Positions 11,541-24,137 of a stretch of 64,000 nucleotides of DNA are shown here, in pieces. Each line of letters begins with the position of its first letter. The first letter of the stretch is position 1. Location of the stretch: NCBI RefSeq assembly GCF_043290135.1, contig NC_134701.1, forward strand, positions 101,406,702 through 101,470,701. The letters run 5' to 3'. Made by a program: the position numbers and the translations under genes. Source of the DNA: Rhipicephalus microplus (taxonomy: Eukaryota > Arthropoda > Arachnida > Ixodida > Ixodidae). Under the pieces are notes generated by a model. That model saw only the letters and a list, made by a program, of their open reading frames with translations. It was not told where the DNA came from and searched no databases.

Positions 11541-12803
11541 CACTTTTTATTTTGGGGAATTTCTCTCTGGATTTTGTTTCGACCAGTTGTGACCCCGCGA
11601 TCTCCGACGACAGCGCAACTCTGGCCGACTGGGCTCGCCTTACGCCATCTCCTGACGCCGACAAGAGCTCTCGCCGAGTGGTGCCCTGTCCTCGGACTCC
11701 TGCGACCAAGTCCATCTTTCTTATATCCTACTTACTTCCGTCGTTTTCTGTCGTTCACACTCCCTGCACCTCGCTCTCTCCTTCCTTTCTATCTCTTTAC
11801 CTTTTAAGCCTATCCTTATAATCTCTCCTTTACCCGCACCCCCCGTAAGCTACTGTTGAGGTGTCCTCTTACTGAGAAACAATTACGGGGCTTAATTTTC
11901 TCTTCTTTTCATTTAGAATAACTCACACACTTTTTATTCCTCAGCAGTCTACCACGACGAAAACTTGATTTTATGAAAGACGCCGTTGAGCGGCGTGTGC
12001 GACCTTTGATTTGAAGCAGTCGAGATTACTGTAAATGAACACAATACTCTTATTGCCATTGTGCTACCAAAAGATATTCAACCTACATATGACGATAAAA
12101 AGCGCTTTCACTGCAAAGGACGTGGGGAGTAAATGTAGGTCGGCTAATCATAGCTTTCACAATATTCCGGGAAAAATTCCGGCAGGGCGTCGCCTTCACA
12201 AAAGCATATAGAACCCTCATCGGATTGACCGACAATGCGGATTGCGACGTCTGCTGCACCAAAGAAGACATCGACCATCTGATATGCCTTTGACCTCAAT
12301 TTGCCTCTGAAAGACAGAAACTTTCGGACGCATTGAGACAATTGGACGATCGGCCACTCTCTGTGCAGATGCTACTGGAACACCGTCATTGCCTTTCATC
12401 TGCTCAAAAAGCAGTCAAAGCTGTCTTGTGCTTTTTGAGGACTACAGGCCTATGTGACCACCTTTAACTTTTGTGTAGTGCCACCGCTGCATATGCGCCA
12501 GCCGAATGACTGACAATCCTCCTTTTTCTTCTCTCCCTTTCTCTTCTCTTTCCTCTCTCTCTCATCTTTATGCCCCCTTCCTATTCCCCCAGCGTAGGGT
12601 AGCAAACCGGGCATGTGCCTGGTTAACCTCCCTGCCTTCCCTCTTGTTGTTTACCCCCCCCCCCCGACAAAAATACCTATCACAATAAGAAGTGGCACAA
12701 TTATGGCATCTAATTTCTAGAGCGTAAGTAGAATTCGGTTGACCACCTAATAAATATCAGTGCGCGATAAAAGAGTGAAAATATCTCTAAAGATAGGAGG
12801 GCA
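11541..12803 (+). repeat. ~1.26-kb tandem duplication, copy A
   Basis: Starts TTTTGGGGAATTTCTCTCTG and contains GCAACTCTGGCCGACTGGGC, a pyrimidine-rich stretch, a LINE C-terminal coding remnant (12150-12470) and its 3' untranslated region with CAGCGTAGGGTAGCAAACCG. Matching landmarks recur 1263-1264 bp downstream in copy B. Visual comparison suggests identity in the mid-90s percent. Confidence 0.85.
12150..12470 (+). pseudogene. LINE C-terminal zinc-knuckle remnant, copy A
   Basis: Encodes a degraded version of the knuckle and following helix seen intact in copy B: FASERQKLSDAL, QLDDRPLSVQML, KAVLCFLRTTGLCDHL. Relative to copy B the frame is broken, including a TGA where copy B reads CHCPRFAS. 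Only the 3' end of the parent LINE is present. Confidence 0.75.
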
Positions 12804-14085
12804 ATGTAATTATTTTGGGGACTTGCTCTCTGGATTTTGTTCCGACCGGTTGTGCCCCCGCGATCTCCGACGACAGCGCAACTCTGGCCGACTGGGCTCG
12901 CCTTACGCCATCTCCTGACGCCGACAAGAGCTCTCGCCGAGTGGTGCCCTGTCCTCGGACTCCTGCGACCGTGTCCATCTTTTTTATATCCTACTTACTT
13001 CCGTCGTTTTCTGTCGTTCACACTGCCTGCACCTCGCTCTCTCCTTGCTTTCTATCTCTTTACCTTTTAAGTCTATCCTTATAATCTCTCCTTTACCCGC
13101 ACCCACCGTAAGCTACTGTTGAGGTGTCCTCCCACTGAGAGACAATTACAGGGCTCAATTTTCTCTTCTTTTCATTTAGAATAAGTCACAAACTTTTTAT
13201 TCCTCAGCAGTCTACCTCGAAGAAAACTTGATTTTATGAAAGACGCCGTTGGGCGGCTTGTTCGACCTTTGATTTGAAGCAGTCGAGATTACTGTAAATG
13301 AACACAATACTGACATTGCCATTGTGCTACCAAAAGATATTCAACCTACAGATGACGATAAAAAGCGCTTTCCCTGCAAAGGACGTGGGGAGTAAATGTA
13401 GGTCGGCTAATCGTAGCTTTTCACAATATTCCGGCAAAAATTCCGGCAAGGCTTTGCCTTCACAAAAGCATATAGAACCCTCATCGGATTGAACGTCAAT
13501 GCGGAATGCGACGTCTGCTGCACCAAAGAAGAAATCGACCATCTGATATGCCATTGCCCTCGATTTGCCTCTGAAAGACAGAAGCTTTCGGACGCATTGC
13601 GACAATTGGACGATCGGCCACTATCTGTGCAGATGCTACTGAAACACCGTCATCGCCTTTCATTGGCTCAAAAAGCAGTCAAAGCTGTCTTGTGCTTTTT
13701 GAGGACTACAGGACTATGTGACCACCTTTAACTTTTGTGTAGTGCCACCGCTGCATACGCGCCAGCCGATTGACTGACAATCCTCCTTTTCTATCTCTCT
13801 CTCTCTCTCGCTCTATCTCTTTCTCTTCTCTTTCCTCTCTCTCTCATCTTTATGCCCCCTTCCTATTCCCCCAGCGTAGGGTAGCAAACCGGGCATGTGC
13901 CTGGTTAACCTCCCTGCCTTCCCTCTTGTTGTTTACCCCCACCCCCCCGGCAAAAATACTTATCACAATAAGAAGTGGCACAATTACGGCATCTAATTTC
14001 TAGAGCGTAAGTAGAATTCGGTTCACCACCTAATAAATATCGGTGCGCGATAAAAGAGTGAAACTATCTATAAAATTAGGAGGGC
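12804..14085 (+). repeat. ~1.26-kb tandem duplication, copy B
   Basis: Begins with TTTTGGGGACTTGCTCTCTG and repeats all landmarks of copy A in order. Both copies end with ATAAAAGAGTGAAA, a short divergent stretch and GGAGGGCAATGTAATT. After copy A that text leads directly into copy B; after copy B it leads into unrelated sequence. That junction defines the duplication. Confidence 0.85.
13430..13731 (+). pseudogene. LINE C-terminal zinc-knuckle fragment, copy B
   Basis: An open frame of 80 codons (13489-13731) encodes CDVCCTKEEIDHLICHC, a CCHC-type knuckle, followed by PRFASERQKLSDALRQLDD and KAVLCFLRTTGLCDHL before a natural-looking stop. This is the extreme C-terminus of an RNase H-bearing LINE. 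The start codon is arbitrary because the element is 5'-truncated. A related knuckle lies at 44300-44800 on the minus strand. Confidence 0.8.
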
Positions 14086-14339
14086 AATGTAATTCAGCGA
14101 CGATAGTTAGCAAAGTCTTCACCCATACACGCGTTTCCAGAAAGAGGGAATGCTAGAATGCTTCTGTTACAGACAAAATAATACCTCCTTGCAATGATCC
14201 ACATAAAAAAAATTCAGCAGCTGCCATGCTTTTACTCGCCTTGGGCCAAAATACAAGCACTAACAGAAAAATATACTTGCATTCAGGGCACCCAGAAGAT
14301 TTGTTGGTGATTTTCGCTCACACACGAAAAGAGAAAAAA
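14086..14339. other. Short spacer, nothing recognised
   Basis: AT-rich DNA between the tandem duplication and the inverted composite unit. Confidence 0.4.
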
Positions 14340-15959
14340 AGTGGCAGATCCCGTGTACAGTGGGAATCGATGATATGCGAAGCACGAATGAGAAAGGTTG
14401 ATATCTCACTTTAAAATCAGCACAACGTTACGAGGTGGAGGGTAATGATGCAGTTCACGACTTCCATGTCATGTATTTCATGTTTGGGTGTGTCGTCTAC
14501 CTTTGTCATCTATTACCTTAACGTTATACCAAATTTAGCATATGTTGACCTAGCGATACAACCGCGTGCATGCAATAAGCGTGGTATGTTGTCATGTTCT
14601 TACATGACACGCGTGTCAGGATTATCATGTTTGCTCCAGTCATATATTTTCGACATACATTGACGTCACGTAACAGCCAATTTGGTATATGAGGAGTCCG
14701 AAAACGGCCTCGACGGCATCATGGAAGGCCTAATATACTTCAACGTAGCGTTGACGCGCACGTACGCTGGGCAAAGCGAAGCCACGTTAGCAAAACGCGA
14801 GGACTCTATAGTCAGACGACAGGTGCGACTGGCATCGGTTGGCCCGGCCCGACGGCAACCAGCGCGAATCGTGACATACTGTATTTCGTGGCGATACGTT
14901 ACGAAGACGCGTCTCCCTCCTTTTTTGATGGAGGGACGCCGAACGCGCTGAACCGCACAAGCGTTAGAGCAACGCAGCGCGGCGCGGGTCTGCGGGTAAG
15001 GCAGGACCAGTGCCTGGCGTGGCAACGTCAGCATAACCCGACAAAATGAACGCCGGTGGGCACGCACACCGCCTCACGTCGAAATGTATTCGTGGCCTGA
15101 CTGCGGCGTGTAGTCATGTTCTCCCATGACACGCATCTCATGATTATCATGTTTCAACCAGTCACATACCTTCAACATCAATTGACGTCACATAACGCAA
15201 AATTTAGCATATGTGAAGCTAGCGGACCGGCCGCGAGTGCATCGTGAGTGTGGCATGTAGCAACGCCTCCTAGATTGAATGAAGTCATATTACATGACAC
15301 GCATATCATTATTATCATGTTTGTACGTGTCATATATCTATGTCGTCCCTTTGCGTTGCGTAATACTGAGTTTCGTACATTGGAAGCTATGGAAATGGCC
15401 GGGAGCGCATTATGTGCGTTGCAAGTAGTCATGTTTTGCATGACACGCATCTCATGTTTATCATGTTTGCACCAGTATCATACCTTCGTCATTATTTCAC
15501 GTCCCATATTACCAAATTTAGTATATGTGACTGTAGCGAAACGGCCGCGAGCGCATCATGACCGTGACATGTAGTCATGTTTTTACGTGGCACGTATGTC
15601 ATGATTTCGATGTTGGGGTCTGTCGCTTGTGTTCGCCATGCAATCATGCCGCACCATACCAGTTTTTCAACATGCCATGTGAACAAACCCACTTGAAGAG
15701 CTGTAGGACCATGAAATTGAAATCATGTCATTCATGATATACATGTCGTGATTTTCATCTTATGACTAGTCAAATATGTTCTCCATACGCTCATGTTATG
15801 CCATACCAAGTTTGATATTGATACAATTATCGAAATGGCTAGATAAATAGATAGACAGATAGATAAATAGATAGATAATTAGATAGATAGATATACAGAT
15901 AGATAGACAGGCAGACAGACAGACAGACAGACAGACAGGTAGACAGACAGATAGACAGG

Positions 15960-16009
<50 letters not shown>

Positions 16010-16055
16010 CGCTCAAAGTCGCCGAAGTTCGCTAAGAAATGCTTCGCATTTAAAA
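14340..16055 (-). repeat. Composite repeat unit 3, inverted copy
   Basis: On the minus strand it has the same order as units 1 and 2: lead-in AAGCATTTCTTAGCGAACTT (near 16010-16045), TATC array (15839-16010, read as GATA on plus), CATGAC-rich subrepeats, the CpG-rich core (about 14718-15080) and the terminal block with GATTTTAAAGTGA (near 14405) and a CGTACAGTGG-like end near 14350. One subrepeat contains the near-palindrome CATGACACGCGTGTCAGG at 14603-14620. Confidence 0.75.
15839..16010. repeat. (GATA)n/(GACA)n compound microsatellite in unit 3
   Basis: GATA units interrupted by GACA variants. It is the complement of the TATC arrays in units 1 and 2 and sits at the same relative place. Confidence 0.95.
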
Positions 16056-17375
16056 CATACGCACTGTTTAATCCCACGCGCTTTAGTTTCTGCCGTAGTT
16101 TCCGCCGCTCGAGGAACCCATATAAACGCGTCCTCTAGCGGTAGCCGGGCGCGTGAGGCGAGACTCGCTGGTTTTGCTGGGGAACCCGGTGATTGGGACG
16201 GCTGGAGAGAACAACGCCACGCGCCCGCATTTTCGGAGGCCATAGAATAAAGTCTGCGCAAGAGCCAAGTTACTTTTGCTCGTGCAACAAGCTTTCTGAG
16301 CGACCTACAGCCAGGCAGCAAGAGGGGATGTGCGTCAGAGAATGAGAGCCGTTGCCGAGCAGCGAAAGCCTCGTGGTGTTCTAAAGTGGCTGCAAAAGAA
16401 CATTTTGTTCAATGAGGATAAAGTGGGTAACGGGACGGCATAGAGAAAAGTACTGACAAATTGTCCCTGTTTGTTGATGCCGTTCATCTTTTGACAGGGA
16501 GAAGTTGGCACGCGCTCGCTGGAAGAATTTATCACGCTTGACGCATATTTCGTGCCACGCCCGCCGCTCACTAAGCCTAGGGCTCTCTTAGTTTGTGTTT
16601 GAACGTCTGGACCAGGGAGCTCCCCCTTGAACTTACGCCTTTATTGTCCCGTCGGCAACTTTTTCCCTGCCACACGTCTGCCACACTCGTAGCATTTTTC
16701 GGAAGTAAAATTTCTCCAGGTGCAACCTTTGAAATTTTACGACCGTTAGAAGAAGACAAGGAAAAATGCAAAGACCGCCGTAATTCGAATAATGGTATCA
16801 TCACGCCTGCAGTACCCTGTCGCTATTAAAGCCCATGTCAAAAAGCGTAAAGCAGACACAAACAATGGCGAAGGATGCGCACATGCTGGCGCTCTGTTCC
16901 TCTATCTATACATGCATGTGCGTTTGTCTCTGTGCGTAATCCATATATATCTTCAAGGATTATACGTTCCTTCTATTCCAAACATGTATTGCAGCAAATT
17001 TTGTCCATTTACGAATAATGTTTTGGTGAAATTGAAAAGGTTTCTATTCAATCATGAGTTTACTTTTTCAGCGAGAAATTGGTGTTGCTTCAATAAAGGT
17101 TTATTTGTGGTTGCTCATAGTCGAACAAAACAATCCCTGAAATGAAAATATGTGTGTTCTATTCATGCACTATAAAACCCAAAAACCTATTTATTATAAA
17201 TATCTGTCCGGAATCCTCACGAGAACGAAACACATGGGTACATACTGATGAAAAAAAACGCGCATATATTATGTACTACGAGAAACTGGTGCAAACAGTA
17301 GGCCAGATAGTACGATGGCGTGGTCTTCATCATCTGTTTGCCCCTCCTCTTTTATTGGTGTTATTGATCGATGAA
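16056..17375. other. Mostly unexplained, GC-rich at left, AT-rich at right
   Basis: 16090-16340 is CpG-rich. Two opposed 75-78 codon open frames at 16577-16829 overlap each other, and neither has a recognisable domain. No repeat termini or splice-bounded exon could be supported. Confidence 0.35.
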
Positions 17376-17416
17376 CTTGTCTGTCTGTCTGTCTGTCTGT
17401 CTGGCTGACTATCGGG

Positions 17417-17451
<35 letters not shown>

Positions 17452-17471
17452 CCTATCTATCTATCTATCTC

Positions 17472-17544
<73 letters not shown>

Positions 17545-17545
17545 T
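17376..17545. repeat. (TGTC)n-(TATC)n compound microsatellite
   Basis: A short TGTC array, GGCTGACTATCGGGC, then a long TATC array with single-base interruptions. It lacks the AAGCATTTCTTAGCG lead-in of the composite units. Confidence 0.97.
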
Positions 17546-18309
17546 GCAAGCTTGCATAACGATTTTCGTCATATACGTACTTCGCAGCTTTATTGAAGCA
17601 ACGTTCTCTGAATACAACTGTGAACTCAAGGCAATGTCTTATTCACATTATTACTGTGTCATTCCGGCTAAAATATCACGCAGTATGCAAGTCGTTTATA
17701 AGATATTGAAAGCTAAAGTAAGGCGAACACTGCTATATTACATGTGCATTGCAGTAGGTTTGTATCTGTAACATCTAGCTCGCAATGTGTGTTTTTAGTA
17801 CGTGATTCTCAGGATAAAAATCGCCTGTCTCTGTTCCAGCCATTTGTCTTTAAGGCAGCTAGAAGCTGCTACTAGAGACAATGAAGAATGCTGCGAAATA
17901 ATATCCTAGACAACTTACTGGGTCAGGCAGACCATAATCTTAACGGCTGCTGCCTACACTGCGTTGGACTTATGCCTTTGCTAACAGTAGTGGTTTTACA
18001 TCGATGCTTTGTACAGTTAGCCAAAACATAATAAGCTCAGCCCCATGGGACAGTTTCACGCTTAATCCTAGTGAGCCACAATGGTCGCCCCACTTATTGC
18101 GACCCGACACCCAAATAATTAGGAGCCAGCACGCCTCACAGATTGTTCAGATTCACGCGCCATAATCTCGCCCCTCGAATGCGGACTCTCGTGCGTGTAT
18201 TCTTTCTCGAGTGGCTCCTCACTCTATAAGGCCCTATATCCGGAAACGAGTCCGCTTAGGACTTGGAAAGGCAAGCTTATAATCCTTTGACTCGGTGCAC
18301 GTCCTGTGC
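17546..18309. other. Intergenic, nothing recognised
   Basis: No coding signal or repeat structure seen. Confidence 0.4.
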
Positions 18310-19075
18310 GGAGTTTTCTGAGTCGACGGCCCCATTTATCTAACGCGCACTTTTGCAGCTACACTCGAAAGCAGGATGATTGCTGGTCGTTTGAAACGGC
18401 TTATGTCCAGATTCAGCTGTACTCTTAAAACTTAGTTTGCCTTATATATACGAACTTGATTTGAATAGTGAAGGGAGAGCAAAACTTTGTCAAAATGTTT
18501 TCCCGAACTACGCAGATTATGGAGGACTATGAAATCAGAGGATTTTGCTGGTGCTGAGTGTGCTCTGCACAAAAGCTTTCGCAGCCGTTCATTCCTCTCA
18601 ACCTCTGTAGACAGCTTTTGCAGTCTGGGATGTCACATAACTGTGTGGACGTGAAGCTTTAGGTATGGGTCTGATATGTAGCTTTCATATAGAAATTTTG
18701 TGTACTTGGAGAACATCTCCTCATTGTGTACTTTGCTGTCGAGGTATGTGAATGCATCTTTAGGTGTGTGTATTGCTGTGCTTGCTCCGAATATACGTTA
18801 TTCTGCCAATCACGTTTTACTACTAAGCACTGTGCCATTACCGCTTCGGCGTTTTTGTTTTTCCTGGTTTTGCGCAGTGGACATGACTTTCTTTGTAAGA
18901 CATTGTTACCACTTCCTACTAACTGAGCCTTCCTCCTGAAAGATGAACCGCATGATGTTTGCAGCATTCTCCTCTTTGTACTGTAGAAGCCAGCTCTTGA
19001 AAGCAGTGCCTTGAAGTGAAAACAAACATCTGGGCATACCCATAGCCAGGAAATCTGTTCGCGGAGAAAGGGGGG
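18310..19075 (-). pseudogene. Unidentified decayed coding frame
   Basis: One minus-strand frame reads as protein-like sequence interrupted by about six stops and no obvious frameshift from roughly 19000 to 18310. Successive blocks are SWLLQYKEENAANIMRFIF, then LTKKVMSTAQNQEKQKRR, then AIHTPKDAFTYLDSKVHNEE, then MFSKYTKFLYESYISDPYLK, then HPRLQKLSTEVERNERLRKL, then LHNLRSSGKHFDKVLL, then LDISRFKRPAIILLSSV. The helix-like, charged composition and length argue against chance. I do not recognise the family. A second frame upstream (ISWLWVCPDVCFHFK, near 19050) may be an earlier part after a frameshift. The 153-codon open frame over 18659-19120 is a different, less protein-like frame. Candidates are an unfamiliar transposase or a repeated host-gene pseudogene. 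Confidence 0.5.
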
Positions 19076-22000
19076 CACCTTTTGAATGCCTTGAAAAACA
19101 CCTTTATATATCAATTTCACGGTGAAATACAGACCTCCATCTGAACTGCGGGGAGAGGGTAGTGTTAAACAGATATCTTTGAAGAGTTTACTTTGTGCAA
19201 TTCAGACAAATTGCTGAAACGGTCACATAGTGCGGGCAGGTGGCACCTTTAGGTCTCTGTTGAGCGCCCCATTAGCCGGAAGTACTTGACAGTGTCTTGT
19301 TTGAAGTTAATATTTATACGTGAATCAGGGTTGTTCACCGGTGCATATTCTAATGGCAAATTACGAGGCTTGGTACAAATTATTCTTAGCTAATTTCTTC
19401 CGAAGCTTTGTATGCCGCTTGACCTATGTGTCCGAGTACTTTCCAGGAAATTGACTGCACGTAATCTCTAAATACTATGAAAAGCACTTCAAGTTTGGCT
19501 GCACACGTGGCAATGTAGTGGTGCCAACCGAGTCCAGTACATTCTTTTTATTGTTTTGTGAAATCCAAGCCCTTCTCCAAGCCACACCTTGGCTAGAGTT
19601 ATCGAATAACATTTATATATATTAATAACAAATGCAATTTATGGACAAAGAACAGGCAAGAAGTAATAAAAGTAGTTTCTTCTTGAGGAAATTTACCAAT
19701 ATTATGTTCAGGTGGCTCATTCAAACACAGCCTTAAGACACTTGCAAAGGCCCTAAGTGGCAGTAGGCGCTCAGGAGCAGCTGCACTATGCCAGTAAACG
19801 TTAAGGTGCATCCTTATAATAAGCTAGCAACCTCATGTATTTAACATCTGTGTTTAGGTTATGAAAATGTTTTAGCACAAGTGTTTAGTCGTCTAATTAA
19901 GCTTAAAAGGCCATCCTGTCAAGTGGTGACAATAAACGTTTCGATCAAGGAACGCGCACTAGTAGAGGTTTGCGCTGACAAAAAAGACACTTTGTTGACC
20001 TTTAGATGGGTGGACTCTCGTTAGGAGCAACCAATTTTTCGAAATTTTATGCGTATTTTTCCGAAAGAGGATGACACATAGGCTCTCTTATAGACAAGGA
20101 GGGCAAAGAGTGCTACACATATGGTCAACGTGTGCGGATAGCCATATACTACTGAGCTGATGATTTTATCGCCGACTTCTCTTTTCTATAAGTAATAATT
20201 TATTTTTGCTAATAAATTTGAAGCAACAACAATAAACTGAAAGTGTTACTAAGTAGAGATGGTCGACTAAAATATTTGTGCAGTAATTGTGAACTGGCAG
20301 CTGATCTAGTTTTTAATCGAATGATCACTTTTTATGTGACCTATTCAAATATTCGACTGCTTGACATTTTCAACTAGTACTTTAAAAATGGTATCCAATT
20401 GCTTGAAAAATATTGTTCGTCTAAGAATGAAACGTTCAGCAAGTTGGTATGCCTTTCCGGATTCCGATAAAGTTTTTTGTCTGCCTGCCTGCCAGCCCCG
20501 CAGAGTGGGTATGTTCCATTGTTTTTGAAGTACAAGCAAACAAAACAGTACTAGCCTGGAAGGCTGCCTACACGAGCGCACCTTTCAGCGTAGAGTAAGG
20601 TTTAGTGGAATCTTGAACAGTGGCACACACACACGCTACGGGATGGGCAAAGAACCATATAGTTTTCCAAAAAATTCCTAATTATTGGAATAAATTTCAT
20701 CTCGTTAAGAATAAAAAAACTAATAATGAACGTAACGAAATCACAAATACAAAGAAATTGAAGAGTAAAAGCATAAATAGTAACTGTGAGCTGCGTAATT
20801 GAATAAAGATAACCAATAAATAAAAAAACGCTTTTTAAAAAATGGCAACATTGGTATGCTCTACAATCTAAATCCCTTTGAACCTTTGATTAACTCCTCT
20901 AAGGCAGTTGCAACTTTCCCGTCACTGGGGCCAAGGGACAAAGCTCAGAGGGAAAGCATATTTGGTACATTTAGTTCTATAGTTTAAGGAGTCAGCGATG
21001 GCACCTGAAGTATCTTTCCGCGAAATAGAGTACCAGTTGTAGGAAAAGTAAAAGTGTTCTATTGTGGCGTGTACTCGGCAAACAGAAAATTTAAGAAAAA
21101 CTGCCAGACCAGCTCTGTCTAAATAATAATTTAGATATGTGGACTGAGAGCGTATTCCAGGGACTGCAACTTCAAGTTGTCTTGTTTGACCTAATTTCTT
21201 GTTCCAACAGTGTCTGAGGGGCTGAAATTTGGTTGTGGTCGTTGATATTGGAGCAGGAACGTTTTATAACATCAATTTTGTTCTTATTCTGACGCCTATT
21301 ACAAATTTTCATGCTGTAAATAGATACAAAAACCCGGCCATTCAGCGTACCTTTGCTAGATTATCCGTTTTCCCTCGGAAAGAGGCCCTTATGTCCCTGA
21401 AGCCAAACCAACTTATTCAAACTTCAGTGCACTCACAACAAGCGCTGAAATGAAATGAAAGATTTCAATACACTCACGGCATACACGTCCCCATTTTCTG
21501 AGAGATAAGAACACACCGATAAGGAGTCTGTGGAAATTACTGCAGAACTTGTGAATTGTTGGAGTGGTAGAATGATCGCTTGAAGTTCTGCTACAAAGAT
21601 GAACACCAAATCTGTAAGGTGAAAGAAATAATCTCAATCTGGAGTAGACGAGAAAATACCAATTGTGCACATTTTTCCACCATGAGAAGCATCCGTTGCG
21701 ATGACTACCTTTATTGGCGTGTGTGCCAGGTAATACCTTAAAATAGAGTTAAAACTTGTTAAGACATTAGTTGAACATTTCTTGGAAAACTGTAGTGTTC
21801 TGTGTTGTTATATTTGCTGTCAAAACGTATTGAAGTCAAGTCACTAATTGGAACATTATATCAAGAAGAGCCCGTTTGTCCAGAATTTCAGGCGTACGAA
21901 ATACCGGCGAGTATGATCCAAAAAATAAAACCGGACGGGCAATGGTTTCTGTACGTCACACGGTGGAATTGTGCTGGCTTATAAATGATTGCATTGCTGA

Positions 22001-23349
22001 GAACTTCTTCCGGGCAGCAAGGGGGGGGGGGGAGTTCCCGAGATTCAACCTTGATTCCTATGAATTTAGGAAGAACTAAATATTGCATCAATGCTTGTTT
22101 TTCGATCATTACGAGAAAATGAAGCGTATAAGTAGGCACCCCAGAGTATGATATGCACCCAATCTCCAAAAGCGGGTGAACGAACGTCCAATATATCTAC
22201 AGGAGCATTTTTCTGTGGATGCCTATCTGACAACTCAGTTGCCTTAGTAATCAAACCGCGCGACCATACGTTACTGCGGTATATTGAATGCAATTTTTCC
22301 AAGGCATAAATTGGTCATGAATCAAACCAACACACTTTACATTATTCTCTTGTGGAATACTTTTCAGATAAAAATTTCGACACAGTTCTGGTGAGGTCCC
22401 GCCCATCTATAGTAGCAGCGTGCAGCAAACTCTCAAGTTTCCAGTTTACGTTCACGCCTGCGACGCCTGAAAAGCCTCTAAGTGAAACATCTCAAATATT
22501 TTTGCAGGCCGGTCGACCCGTGTTGCGTTTCACGTGCAGCGATGTTCGGGTGTGACTGACCTACTCATATAGCAGACACGAAGATTTTATAAAAATCAAA
22601 CAAGCATTTTATTACAAAAAGGGGAATGGAAAAATAACAAAAATGAACCAAGAGGAAAAACAAGATTGTTCGCGTGTTATAAAGGGCTGGTAGAAAACAG
22701 ACCATGCTCAAAACAAACACTAAAACAAGTACAAAGAAACTTAATCAGAACTGTTATTATAATCACTGAACACCAAGGAAACGCAAGAAGTTTACAGAAC
22801 AACTACAAAGACGTCGTGCTCTCGCTTTTAAATTTCTATGTGCCATGCAGCCAAAGAAATACAATTATCTAAAGATGGCTACGCTAAAAACCCGGATCAG
22901 AAAAAGTCAGAATAAAAGTTCACCAGGCCAGCTCGTGATTTACATAAGAGAGTCGACGGTGTGCCGCTGATGGTCTCGCCAGCTTAGTAGAAGAAGAAGG
23001 TGCCCAGTTTTGCAGTTGTCTCAATACGTTGCGAGGGACACTCCGTATTCGCCCCCTACGCAAGACTTACGACACCGAAATGATCGCGATCTTTGCTTTT
23101 CGGACATCAACTGCCGAAGCAGTGCACTTCTCTTCGCGGCATACGCATCCCCCTTGAGGTCATTTTCCTAATCACGTTCAGGTGCAGTTCAGGCGCAGTG
23201 AAGACTCTCATCGGATGTTTTTTCTCAGCACAAAGGCGAAGGGCCGTGCGTGCTGCCGGAGAGCCAGACGTTTGCTACATTGATAGAGCGTCATGTTATA
23301 ATGGTCTTTTAGAGGGTATGTCAGTAAAGCTCGTTTGTTAAAATTTGAA
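19076..23349. other. Long stretch without recognisable feature
   Basis: AT-rich DNA with short, unconvincing open frames on both strands, and a 12-base G run near 22021. I found no LTR, LINE, SINE, tRNA or conserved protein motif. It may hold introns or regulatory DNA of a host gene, or very old repeats. Confidence 0.4.
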
Positions 23350-23466
23350 TACAAATGCATATTATCAAGCTCTGTCAGCGCCTGCCTTGTTGTTGATGAT
23401 GACGATGATGATTCCACAGCCATGGCTCATACCCTCTTAGGAGTATCGGCCAAGAATCGATCATTT
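23350..23466 (-). mobile_element. Short LINE 3'-end fragment
   Basis: On the minus strand GGCCGATACTCCTAAGAGGG, TATGAGCCATGG, then an ATC-rich tail (ATCATCATCATCGTC) and AACAAC. The GGCC-AT...TATGAGCCATGG text matches the end of the adjacent I-type LINE, so this is a second short 3' terminus abutting it. Confidence 0.5.
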
Positions 23467-23875
23467 AGTTTGTTTGTTTGTTTGTAGCCTAGAATCCATG
23501 GCTCATACCACTGTGGTGGATTGGCCAGGAGAACATATAGTCTCATATGGACAATAACTACGCTATTGCTTACAACAAAAAAAAAGGGAGGGGGGAGTTG
23601 TAGAATGAAGACAGTATAATAAAAAGAGAAGAATCTAAAGATTCAGATAGTTAGAAAAAAATCAACAAGAAAGTAGACACTAATAGGTATACCTTGATTT
23701 TGGGAGCCAACCAGAGAGCTGAATTTGCCAAACCCGAATACTTTGGCCTGTCACGGATTTATCCAGATTTGAAAATTACTTCTCGACCCACTATTTTTTT
23801 AGTATCTGTTAACGTGGGCTTTATGTTGAAAAACAATTAGTTTTGAATAAAATTACACATCGCATTGAATGCATC

Positions 23876-24106
23876 TCAGCGACAATTTCCCAAAACAGAG
23901 GCACCAAAATTTAGAAAACTTTCTGTGATCAAATTTAAACCTAGCTTCGCAAATGGAATATCTAGAAGTCTTTTCCTAATTATTGCATAGTTCCGACATG
24001 AGCCAAAATAATGTTCAATGGTTTCTGATTCTCCGCAAAACGGACAAAGGGGGAAAGTGTCAGACCAGCTCTGTGTACATACAAATTTAATTGGGGGACA
24101 CGGCAC
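23876..24106 (-). pseudogene. I-type LINE C-terminal zinc knuckle
   Basis: Contains CPFCGESETIEHYFGSC, a C-x2-C-x8-H-x4-C arrangement typical of the C-terminus of RNase H-bearing LINEs, followed by RNYAIIRKRLLDIPF. It is downstream of the RNase H but separated from it by a frame break. Confidence 0.8.
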
Positions 24107-24137
24107 TGGAATCTGGAGATGATAATTTCAAGTATTT

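Noticed and set aside
16577..16829. Two opposed 75-78 codon frames as a gene
   Set aside because: They overlap each other antisense and neither shows a recognisable domain.
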